NCBI RefSeq assembly: GCF_030704535.1
Contig: NC_081810.1
Span: 1,922,501 to 1,986,500, forward strand
DNA from: Vitis vinifera
Taxonomy: Eukaryota > Streptophyta > Magnoliopsida > Vitales > Vitaceae
Direction: 5' to 3'
DNA length: 64,000 nucleotides
Positions within the stretch are counted from its first letter, which is position 1; the number at the start of each line of letters is the position of its first letter. This document shows, piece after piece, positions 24,401-36,600 of the stretch. The notes beneath the pieces were generated by a model that worked only from the letters and a program-made list of their open reading frames with translations, searched no databases and was not told where the DNA came from. A program made the position numbers and the translations under genes.

Positions 24401-27400
24401 ATATTTCCTTGTTCATGGTTTCTTAATAGTGCTTCTCTCAATCTTTTAGGAATATCCCTCACATTCATTTACATGAAAAACGGGATAACAAGGAGCGATG
24501 GTGTGGTGCTGAAATTCAAGTTGTCATTGAGGGAAATTGGACAACTTACCGTGTATGTGATACATGTGTCGCATATCATATGTTCATTAGAGTTTCATAT
24601 CTTCTCAATTTAACTGTTCTGATTTATTCTGTCTTGTTTGACATGGATGGTCGACAACAATTTATCAGTATTGTTTTGTTTACCTTAATCTAATGAATTT
24701 TCTGTTGGTGTGGGCAGTCCAAGATATTGCATTATATGCGTCAAATGGCTGTTATCACCCCTTATGCTCAATTTCTTTTTAAATTTGTATCGGATACATC
24801 TGAGTATGCTCTCTCTCTCACTCACTATTTCTTTTCTTTCTTTCTTTCTTTTCTTATAAATCTAATTGCATTTCCTTCTCCTTGCAGTAAAAATGTCACC
24901 ATAAGATTTGCACGAAGAACAGATATAATGCCTCCAGTTCCTGCTGAGACAAAGTACCATCCATCAGCTGTTGATTTACTACTCATTAAACGCCTTATTT
25001 CAGAAACTTCAAAAGAGAATCTTTTGCAGTTTCTTCAGCATGAATTTGTAAATATAGGAAAATCCTATGCTGAACGTTTGATAGGTAAGAATTGCAGTTG
25101 CAAATTTTATCTGTCAATTGGGAGTCGGAAAGAATAGGAATTGTGTGACTGTACAATATTTTCATACGAAATTCAAGAAAATTATTTAAAATGCCTCCCC
25201 TTGAAAACCTGAAGCTTTATGCTGTCAGATTTTAGGAGGAATAAGGGGAGGGAGTGAATCTGATATTATTTAGATTTCCTTGGCTCCAAGTTTCAAGATT
25301 ATGACTATAAAAATATTTCTAGTTTACGGTCTAGTATGATTTCAGGCTGAGTGTTGGATAATTATGCAAGTGAAACTATTGTTATAATATCAGACCATCA
25401 TACCTCAAGATGACACCAAAACGAATACCTTTTGCCAACAGTATTAGCACTATAAGATATAAAATACAGTTTTTCATCATGTGGCAGTAGATTATAGTTT
25501 TGGATGAGAAAAGATTTACAGTATAAAAATCATTGCATATTATCACTTCATCTGTTTTGGATAGCTATTGATAATTTTTTTGAGCCCATCATTCAATCTG
25601 CAGATTTGGAATCTAGGATTCCTGATCAATTGAATATTAAGAGTTATAATGTAGTATGGATACGCTTTCTAGATTTAACCCTCCATTTCACTAAAATCAT
25701 TGTCACAAATATTATGAATGCAGACCACCATCTATTCATGATAGTCTTAACACTTCAGATGTTATTTGCATTTCATCCATTGTGTAGTACAGGTCAACGT
25801 TGGACTGTATCACAGTTGTACAGCTACAGGTAAGATGATTGGGCTGGTCCCTAACTAGATGATGATCTATCATTTTTCAGGAGAAATGGGTCCAGATTTT
25901 AGCCCAAAAATGGCAGTTAAATCTCTGACCTCTCAGCAAATTGTTCGCATCCACCAGTTGTTTCGTCAGGCTAAGTTTGATGACCCTAGTGGTGATGTAA
26001 GATGCTCTTAGTCCTCAAGCATTTTTTTCCCCGTTTTTTATTTTTTATTTTTTTATTTATTTATATTATTATTATCATTTCCAATGCTAACAATTTGTGG
26101 TGGTTTGTTTTTCCTGAAGTAGTTTGGATTGTAATAAGAAACTATTTGCAGTGTCTCAGTCCTGCAGGGGAATACAATCTTCGTCTTGGAATTATAAAGG
26201 AGCTGCATCCAGATATGGTAGCAACTTATTCAGGCAGGTTGTATTTGATATTTTAAATAGCTAGATTTGCTTCTTTCTTATTTTATTCAGGAAATTAGCA
26301 TGTATATAATGTGGTTATATGATTCTCAGTATCTCAAATGCAATCTTTGATGATAACAACTTCAGCATTTTATTTCTCTATTTCTCTTGCTGAAGTATTA
26401 CCATCACTTCTGATGTTTCTCTTTTTCTTCTATCACCTCATACAGTGCTCAAGTTTTTGAAGGCCACCCATTCATGGTTGAAGCTGGAGTCAGTATAGGT
26501 GGAAAAGATGTTAAGCAAGTGCGTGCTTTTCTTTTAATACTTACAATGCATATAGTTCTTTGGCAGCCCCAAATTCATCAACATTATTCTCTATTCCTAA
26601 GTAGTTTGCTGGAGATACACTCCAGATAGAGAAAAAGAAAGGAAAGCAAGAGGGAACCATCCATCATTTTGGGCTCTATTATATTGCCTTGGAGCTTTTT
26701 ACTTTTCTTCATTTTTTATTATGCTGTACAAATCAAGGATGGCTCTGTATTATACAACTGCATACTAGGATGTTTCCATGTTTTGACCTCAGATTCAAAG
26801 TCGAAAGTTTGTTCTAATGCCTAGTTTTCTCAGAGTTTTTGAAGCATCCTATGCCTACTTACATTGTAGGGTCTAAACATTTTCCGATTTGCAAACCGGA
26901 TTCCTCTTCTCTTTGAGCAAGGTGCTGATGTTGTTACCAGAACCGCCTTGAAGAGAATCAAGTAAGAAATACATTAAAAAAATGTATTTTTCATTGTTGT
27001 TTTTTTTAATTTTAATTTTAATTTTTTTTTGTTTTTATTTGGTCATCAACTTTCTTTTCTGGATCTTGGATGGGGAGGAAGGGGAAGGAGTTGTTGCCAT
27101 GATTTTGGAGGCAACATGAAAAGTTACCAAGTTTTGAATAAAAAGAAATCTCACTGAATTGTGTTTTCAGCTGGAATAGTTACAAGATCAACCAGGCACA
27201 AGATAAAATTGGTGTGTTTGTGAGCATTGTAAGCACAAAAATCCCCTTTAAAGGAACAGGAAAGGAATATATTGGAGATGATATAAGTGAAATTGCTTCT
27301 GCTGTTAAGGTGGGTGGTTTCCAGTTCCAATGTAATCTCCATTATGAAAATTATTGGTAATCTGACAACATTCTCCCTTCAGTCTTCTATTCAGCAGTGC

Positions 27401-29049
27401 TGCATCCAGCTGAAATCCAAAATAGTGAAGAAAATTCAGGCTCGTGTGCAGCAGGAAAGAAAACGAAATTTAAGCAAGTACTGACAACCACTCCCTGATC
27501 TTTATTACCAACCAGGGTAGAAAGTGGTTTTCTTGTCAACCCAAAAGACTTGCTCAAATTGAATGCTGTTGATTTGCAGGTATATTCCTGATGCTACAGG
27601 TGCTATATATGATGTCTTAAGAGAAATGGCACAGTTGCATGCATCAAAGAAGAAACGTTATGAAGATGAGGATGCAGATGTACTAAGGAAAGTTTCAACT
27701 CATTCAATTACAAAACAGACACTGAGTGAAAAACTTGCTAAACACGTTGAACAGGTGAGCTCCTTAATTTTATGTTTCTCTGCCAAAATACTCAAGATTT
27801 GCCCTAAACCACCTCCTTGGTTACATAGTTTGGAATAATTTTCTGGGGAGGCCAGACTGTGAAACAGTTTTGAATGGGATTGGGCGAGTGGCCACTGACA
27901 CTGAACTGAAAAGGATTTGACTTGTTTGCTACATGAAGGGGTCCATCTGGTGAAGTTCAGATAGCCTATTGCTTAATTGAAACAAAAAAAAAAAATGTCC
28001 GTTGCATGTGTCATGTGGTTTACTGTCAATGTGATCTTACCACATGGTTGAGACACATACAAGGAAATAGTTCCCACAACCCAGGATACTCTCCACCTCC
28101 ATAAAGCTAGCTTATTCAATTCATGAGTTCGATTTGCTTTATGGGCGTTGACATGTTGTTTGCCAAGTTGTAAAATTGGGCTAGGGGAAACCAGACCAGG
28201 TTTAAATTTTCAGGTGGTCATTTGTTTAGTATGTGAAATGTGAAGAAGAATCTACTCAATTGAGAATGTTCTGGCAAGTCCAAATATTTCCCAATGATAT
28301 CTAGCTTTTTATTTCTGCATAGATTCCCATGTCTCCTTCCTGATGCTTCTGCCCTAGGTAAAGTACCTTTTAAATAAAACCATGATGGATGGGCAAGGAC
28401 AGTATTTGTACAATTTATTAAGGTTTCAATAACTTGGAACAGTGGACTACCTTAACTGAATAGGCATTGCAACAAAAGACTACTAGCTACCTTTGCCATG
28501 ATATTAGCGTCTGTTGATCCAGACCAGCCTTAGGGTCTGAAACTCCTTGTGCCCTGAAACTCCCAACATTTGCACATGTGTGTACTAATGTGAAAATATG
28601 AAATCAAATAGCAACCCTTCAATTTTCCATTAAAACAAAATACCCACTTTTTTCTTCCCTTTTTTTGGGAAAAGGTTTTGTACTAATGAAAAGACTCACT
28701 TCCTCCCATATAGATTTTGTCCACTCTTGGTTCAATGGTTCATCATAGTTTTGAAGCGTATCCATATGATTAAGAGAAGTCGGCTACATGTATAATGTCA
28801 GAAAAAAAATTTCTTATCCGATGTGGGATATTATAACTAACTTTCCAGTAGACATGACAATAAACTGAAATATTTCTGTGGTTCGTTTTGGATGTGATGC
28901 AGGTGGACTACGAGATGGCGTTGGAGTATGCTACACAGAGTGGAGTAAGCGAGGAACCAAGAGAAGCTATATACTTACAATCACTGGAAGATGGGAAGAA
29001 CTTCATTGACTTCCATAGCCCTGTCTTTGCCTTCAGACTCTACCAGTAG
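21490..29049 (+). CDS. TOP6B: DNA topoisomerase VI subunit B
   Basis: ATPase subunit of the plant type IIB topoisomerase (with the SPO11-3/TOP6A subunit), needed for decatenation during endoreduplication (Arabidopsis RHL3/HYP6/BIN3). Nineteen exons: 21490-21583, 21821-21873, 22564-22661, 22827-22932, 23223-23360, 23529-23580, 23766-23830, 24107-24213, 24450-24552, 24718-24803, 24888-25084, 25881-25996, 26152-26237, 26446-26518, 26870-26961, 27171-27309, 27383-27477, 27580-27754, 28903-29049. All phases close to 673 aa, close to the ~670 aa of Arabidopsis. GHKL Bergerat motifs are intact: RELVENSLDS (Glu60/Asn64), DNGRGMP (164-170), GKFGLGAKM (194-202). A Lys-rich stretch (about 113-155) separates the N box from the D-x-G box. 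A transducer-like domain and charged C-terminus follow. An upstream in-frame GTG at 21469 is not used. Confidence 0.95.
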
Positions 29050-29605
29050 GACTTTCTTTCTTCCATCAATCCTTCAACCTGTTCTGGTTCCTGTCTGGCT
29101 CACTGGTAGAAAACAAAGAAAGGTCATTAACTACTTAAATTCCAATTTTTATAATTCAATATTCCTTGTATCCCATAAGGGAAACTGAATGTAAGTCTGT
29201 AACATAAGCTTGATGCTACAAAGCAGTCCAGAGATCTTCATATTCAATCTGTTGGTTCTGGTTTCACATGATGTAATCGCAGTTTTGTTTATTTATGTGG
29301 GAAATTTTTGACAGCGTATTAAAAGGAGAAAACTTTCGGAGGAAAGCGAGTTTGAATATGGTTTTGTTGGTTATCAAACCTTGGACATGCAATGATAAAC
29401 CATGATATTCATGGCTTCAATAGGGAATCAATTGATAAGACCAAAAAGAATTGCTTTAATTATCAATTTTGATAAGAAATGAATCAATTAATAAGACAAA
29501 AAAATGCTTTAAATATCAATTTTGATAAGAAATGATATTTTCTTAATTATATTTATTCAACAAGCTTGTTCATAATTTGATTATTCCTAAAATGAGATAT
29601 TTAGG
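29050..29605. other. TOP6B 3' region and spacer
   Basis: Holds the TOP6B 3'UTR and AT-rich spacer with a short direct repeat (AATTGATAAGACCAAAAAGAA near 29430 and AATTAATAAGACAAAAAAATG near 29485). No additional gene supported. Confidence 0.5.
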
Positions 29606-29998
29606 GTTTCTTTGACAACTAGTTTCGAGAATAGTTTTTATTTTTTAGAATAAAAACAAAAAAAGAAAAAATTTGAAAATCAAAGGTTGTTTTCTATTTT
29701 TAAAAATAAAAAATAAGATGTCTTTTTATAATATTTTTTTAGTTGTCTTTTAGTGTTTTCACTTATTTTTTAAATGTTGTTTTAAAAAATAATCATATAA
29801 ACATATAGAATTGTTAAAAATAAAACTTAAACATAAAAATTATTTTTAAAAATATTAAAAATAAGATAAAAACATTTTAGGTTTTAAAGAGACTTTTGTT
29901 CTTTAAAAAAAAATAAAATTAAAGAACAGTTTTTAAAAACTATTATAAAAAATAGTCTTTTATAATTATTTTCAAAAACAATTAACTAAACAAAGCTT
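29606..29998. repeat. MITE-like element, family B, between TOP6B and the oxidoreductase
   Basis: Begins GGTTTCTTTGACAACTAGTTT and ends AAACAATTAACTAAACAAAGC, an imperfect inverse of the start; the interior is A/T-rich, non-coding and similar in style to 5213-5853. Boundaries approximate. Confidence 0.45.
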
Positions 29999-30617
29999 TT
30001 ATTTCTTCTTTTCTAGTATCAAATTAATTAGACATAAAAAACATCTTCATTATCGGATGAAAGCTTAAATGATTACATTTGAAAGATTTTGGATTTTCTA
30101 AGATAGTTTTTAAAAATAGTTTTATTAACTACTATTATTTTTATTAATAAAATTTTATTTGATAGCTTAAATATAAAAAATTATAGATTTATAATATAAA
30201 AATTTATAAAAAATACCTCAAATTTATTCTAAAAAATGAACCATTTTCCCAATATATTCTAAAAAACTATTTTTTCTTAAAGATTTATTAAACATATTTT
30301 TAAATGTTTTCAAAATAACTTTGAAATAAATAAATAATTTTTTTTAAAAGGTTAAAAATATTAATAGAGAAAAAACAAATTTCATTTATTTTTAGTTGTT
30401 TCATAGAAAATAAAAATATTATCAGAGAAAACACAAATTTCATTTATTTTATTTGTTTCTTGATTCTATGATAATATTACGTAAGATTTGCAAACTCTCA
30501 CCGGTCACTGCTTCCCAAATTTCTGAAAATTCAGATTATTTACAGAACTGATCATTTCACCAATCACAAGAAGTGGCTGAATCTGAGTTTGGTGAAGGTT
30601 ATTAGGAATTTGCAGAG

Positions 30618-33600
30618 ATGGAGAACCCACCTCAGATCGCCGTTCTTGGTGGTGGTATCTTTGTAAGGACTCAGTACATTCCCAGATTGGCTGAGATCTC
30701 TCATCTCTTTGTTCTCAAAGCTATTTGGAGCCGTTCCCAGGTACCTTTATAGCCTCACCTCTCTGTTTGGTTGCTGAGAAACTGTGAGAAAATTGAGGAA
30801 GGAATGGAGAAAACTCGAAATCAACTTGAAATATGACTTGGGTGCTGAAAAAGATTTAGGGAGATGAGGAATGTCGTATGGGGATGTGGACAGAATGAGT
30901 AAAACTTGTAATCAAATTGAAATAGAACTGGGGTTCCCAACAAAATTTAGGGAGATGGAGAATGTTATATGGGGGTCGTATGATTTGTTTGGTTGCTAAG
31001 AAAGTGTAGGAAATTTAAGGAAGTAACAAAGAAAGATTGAAGTATAAGTTGGGTCCTTTCCGAATTTAGGGAGATGAAGAATATAATATGGGGATAAACA
31101 GAGGAAATGAAAGGACATTGGATTACTCATCTGGGTCAGTCTCGTACGATGAATTGGCTAAAATGTGTTAGGGTTTTTGGTTTTCTTTAAGAATTTTACT
31201 CTAGAAGATGCAGGGGTTTTTTTTTTCCTAGAAAAAAATTTCTCTAATTGAGTTACTAGGGAGATGATAATCTCATTTAAGGATGTGTGATCACTTTGGT
31301 TGCTGAGAAAACTGGGGGAAATGTGACAGATATTGGGTTACTCAATCGGGTCAGTCTTGTACTAGGACTTGGTTGAAATGTATCGGGGTTTTTGGTTTTC
31401 TTAGGAAGCAAGCTCCTGAAAATGAAAGAACTTTCATTTCTTTTTGTTGTCCATCTTCTGGATCTGCATTGTTTAAATTATAAATGTTTGTGTGCAGGAA
31501 TCTGCCAATATCACTGTTGAGCTTGCCCGGAAAAATTTTCCTGATGTAGAATGTAAGTGGGGTGAAGATGGTCTTGATGAGATTATTAATGATTCTTCTA
31601 TAACTGGGGTTGCAGTGGTTCTTGCCGGACAGTTTCAGGCATCCCTCTAAAACTCTTTCTCTATAAATTATCAATTGATTTTGTATATGTTTGTATTAGA
31701 AATACTCTACGCCTTTCTGTTTGTGGTTACGGATTGGCCTCTTATGTTGATTTGTGTTCACACTTTCAGGTGTAGAAAATTAAGAAAACAGATATTATGG
31801 TATTTGAAACTGCGGAATTCTAGAATTGGGTGTAGGAATTGAGCAATTATAAATTTTTGTGCAAGGGTAAAAACTATATTGACTGTTCAATTATTTTTGT
31901 ATATGGATACAAGACAAGAACACCAATACTAGCGGGAAGTGAGGTATTATTTAGCTTTCTTTTTGTAGTTGAAAGTGCATGGATAATGCAAATGAAAAAG
32001 TAGAAGTTGATGGTTCGGTGAGATGAACGTACTTTAAAGCTAAAATTCATATCCTTCTTTAGTATACCTTATAAATTTATTTCAACAGAAAAGGTTTTCG
32101 CACAAAACTTTCCATCTTCTACACAATGCATGTTCCCTTAACAAATGTGTTTGTATCTTCTAGAATGAAAGTAGTGCTTAAACAAAAAGCTGCTTATGTG
32201 TATCCACCATAGTTAAACAAACAACTCACTGCATTGTCCACTAGACTCTGTTCCATTTAAATTGTATGTTGGTTGAGTAACATTTCAAGGCGAGCTTCTC
32301 TTTGTGAATGAAATATTTGAAGTAAACCTAGATTCCATTACAAGTAAAATGCAAAGTTAGCTGACCCTAAAAAGGAGAATGAAAGAGGGGACACAATCTT
32401 TTCTAATAGAGTGTTCACTTAAAATGTTCATTATACTTAAAAGCATCTTCTTCAACATTCTATAGTCCTCTGTTAGAAATGTTAATATTTGCATATGAAC
32501 CGATTCATGCAGGTGGAGATGTCACTTAGACTGCTAAAGGCAGGGAAGCATGTTCTTCAAGGTGATTCTGTGTTTGTAAAAAACTATAAACTGAAGTTTG
32601 CTCAGTTCTTGCATCTTTTCAACTAGCCTCCAATTAACTTCTCTTCATCCCCTCCCCTCTCCCCCACCCCGCACACTTACACAAGGATTAAAATATCAGA
32701 AACTGCAGAAACATTGGTAGTTGGGTTTTACTGAAATATCAAATGGAAATCTGAAAAAAAATTTCAGTGGGATGGAAATTAATCAAAACTTAAAAAAAAT
32801 ATTGGAAAAAAAATCCAAGAAATGATGAAAATAATAATAATACGTATATTGGAGTTGTTTTGTTGAAATATATACATATATGATAACATTTATTACGTTC
32901 AACAAGAATATGCAGAAGTTGAAAACACATTTAATACTAAAATGTGTATCTATTTCATTTGGATGTATTTAAGGATATAAAAGAAATGATGAAACATTAA
33001 TGATTATTTTTGTAGTTAAAAATGTTTATAATTTATTTACAAGTTTATATATCTTTTTATATTTAATTTCTACACAAAAGATATAAAGACTTATTAAGAA
33101 AATTATTATGATGATTTTTATATTTTTCAACTACAAGTCAAATGGAATTTGAGAATAAACTATTTAAAATTAATTTATTTACCAAGGTGGCTTTTGGATA
33201 CACTTCTTATTTTTATTTTTAAAATTAGAAATTCCTATACAAAATATAAGAGCTCTTATTCAAAAATGGAAATTACATTGTATTCTTAAAAACCCTTCTC
33301 AAACTTTAGAAATTTGTGGAATTATTTATTTATTTATTTTTTACTTCCTTAAATTTTAAAATATGTTTTCAAGTACACTATGTTTTCAATATGTTTTTAC
33401 TGAGGAATTTTATATAAAATTTTCAATTTAAAAAAAAATAAAAAGTAGGAAATGTATCCAAACATGCGCTACAGCACTGGCATGATGATGCTAAAAATAT
33501 ATTGGCGATTAATAGAAAATGTCATGATAAATTGCCGAAAAATCGACAATTAATAAAAAAAATTTACAAAAAATTGCAGAAAATCCAGAGAAATTCTGCT

Positions 33601-36600
33601 GGCCAAATTGCCAGCCATAAAATCATTTTGGTGGATGCTGAAACATGAAATTTTGGTGAAATTTGCTGAAATTTTAATCCTTGCGCGCGCGCACACACAC
33701 ACACACATTATTAGATTTATATGTAGGAAATAATGAAAGAAAGGAGACTCCTAAATGTTATTATGTAATTGTTATTTCATTGTTTCATAAACTTTTTCCT
33801 ATGCAACATACTAAAATGTACTTTTGGTTTGGGCTTGCCATATGTACTGCTTGGATAAAATGGTGAATCTGAAGAGAAACCGGCAGCAGCTTGTAAGTAG
33901 GATATGATTTCAACTTATTTGAATTTATTCATGTCTTTGGAGTAATTTATCCATGGCAATGATGGAGAAGAATTTGTTGTTTCTTGCTTCTCTTTATATT
34001 ATTGAGTTTGATTTGCACACTTGAGAAACAATGCAATTGCTGTTAGAGTGCAACTCTTTTTCTTTTTCTTTTTTTCCGTTCTTTACATAGGCAGTAAAGA
34101 ATAAGTAACAAAGTAGAAAAGGAGGTGGCAAGGACCTAGAGGTGTGACAATACTGAGTACAAAAAATGGAATATCACATTCTAAGGAAAGCCAAGGGAGG
34201 GATCCCAAAGGTCCTGTGTACAAGAACATCATATTGATGCTTGTTCTAGATGGACTTGTCTGATTGTGTATTTGATAGAAATAAATTCTTACTGTCTTGT
34301 GTTCAGGGTTTTAATTTGCACATTATCACTCTCAAGTAATGTGAAAGGAACTTGCAAGTGATTAACACCCGCAAACTAAGTTTAACCAAATCATTGTGAT
34401 GCTGAAATATGGCCGAGGGTAGTTAGCAAAATATATTTACTAACAATTAAACTCCAACGAGGATCATATGTAATGGTTTGATCATTTTGGATCCAGATAT
34501 TCCTTATTAAGCCTTACCTATGTCCTTTTAGTGCCTTATACTTCACAGAGTGTATCCCAAAGCTGGAGGAAGGAGAGTTGCATGGATAGACAATCAAAAT
34601 AAAACTTACAATCATACTTTTTTTCCGTGATGCGAGAACCCACTGACTCTGCTTTGCATTACCTGGAAAAACCATGGGAATCCTAGACACTTGCAAGTCG
34701 GGCCTTCTCCATACTGCTGCCAAAGAGTAATGGAAGATATGAACCTTAGTAGAGCTGAATGGTGAAAAAGGCTCACATAACCAACTCCAAGTAATTGGAA
34801 TTTAGGCTTTCAAGGTAGTTTAGCACTTTAGTAGGTTGTGATGAGTATATTTTATATCATTGAATTCAACTCACTACGATTTGTCCCTATTAGATATCCA
34901 CTTACCAGCTTTTATTTGCTCTCCCACTTAGTAAAATTGTAGTCATCTTGGTTTTTAAGTTCATGATGTAGGACCTAGAAGGAATCACAGATTAAGGGTT
35001 AAAACCACAAGAAAAATAGCAGGACTACAGACAAATGAAAAGACACCAGAGGCATAGAAAAGAGATTAGAAGAAGAAGACGAGATAACTAATAGCATCAT
35101 ACCAGCATATTTCTAGGTTTGTGAGAGAACCCATATCCAATGACAATGCAGCAGAACTCTTATTCAATCTTGAAACAAAGAGATTCTAAAGATTAGGTAG
35201 GATTCTGGACAATTTGACCCTCAAAACAAAACTAGTTTCAACAATATGTAAGGCAGTTTGACAGGATAGAATGACCTAATGTAAAAAGGAATAATACAAT
35301 ACCTTGAATGGTGACATGAAAAAAGCCTGTTAAGTTTCATTGGCCTCACATCACAACCCTCCCCACAATTAAAGCTTGGGGTTTATATATATTGGTCTCT
35401 TGGTTTCTTTTTGAAGCTTTCTTTATCATTTCCTGTCGATTTAGCTCTCCATAAATTCATTTTGGGTTGTTTGGACATCACACACAGTAAAATCATTGTG
35501 TTCTGCAGAAGATATGGGCATACAATTTAGTAGGCTAATATAAAGATTGGAACTATTACTAGAATCACCAAAAGGCACTGAAGTGATCTATTGAAAGCAG
35601 AAAATTTCCTTTTCTTTTACCTTTAATATTCTATTATATTAAGGGAATTTTCCTTATGGATGCATGCATGAATGCTAAAATACCCTGAAAATTGTTTCCA
35701 ATAGACACATTAAAGGTAAAGCCTTATTAAGTTAAACTTTGCTGACTTTTCCACCACCCTCTTGGATAGAAGTCTAGTATCCATTTTGAATTGTGCTGCA
35801 TAATTGAAACAAAAGAATATAGTGTGAGTAAAGTGAGTTAAGCAATGTGCATATCATCATTAAATAGAATTTCAAGTGAAGCAACATGCAAGCATTGAAA
35901 TATTACAAAAAGCAATGATGAACTCATTTCAAATTTTGTACAAAATGCAATGGACCGATTAAAATTTCATAGGACATCCAAGAGTCTTAATGGGAAACAA
36001 TTTTCTTAATCTCAAAGCTAAGAAAGAAGTTTCTGTTCTTAAGTTTCTTTACAGTTTTCTGAGATTCTGTTTCCCACTGTCTGCTGCTGCAGATGCCAAC
36101 TTTATATTTTCTTTCTTTTATACATACATGTGTGTACTGATATGTATCGGCTCATAAACCACTACAATTGACTTAATTATGGCCTTTTTTCTACTCTTTC
36201 GGCTAGAGCTATTATATATCTGTACTTAAGCAATTCCTAAAATTCAGCATATGTATGATATTTAATAATTACACCATATTCAAGGAGTTTCTTCTCTTAA
36301 GCAAATACACTGTGTCCTAATCATGCAGCTATTAGTGAGGCAGAAACTGCACTCTCACACTACAATTCAATTTGTGCCAGCATCCCTGGCCAACCTATTT
36401 GGGCTGTTGCAGAGAATTACCGGTTTGAACCTGCTTTTGTTGAGGTAATTCTTTTTAGCATAAGTGATTTAATTCCCACTACCCTGCTTGTAAGACAAAT
36501 CATTATTGATTCCACAGTGCAAGAAACTAATGGAAGAGATTGGAGATATGATGAGCATCCAAGTTATTGTTGAGGGATCAATGAACAGTTCAAACCCTTA

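Noticed and set aside
31632-31638. A GT donor inside exon 2 of the oxidoreductase as an alternative to the GC donor
   Set aside because: Using GT at 31632 leaves phase 2 and shifts the frame into exon 3, losing the conserved VEMSL continuation.
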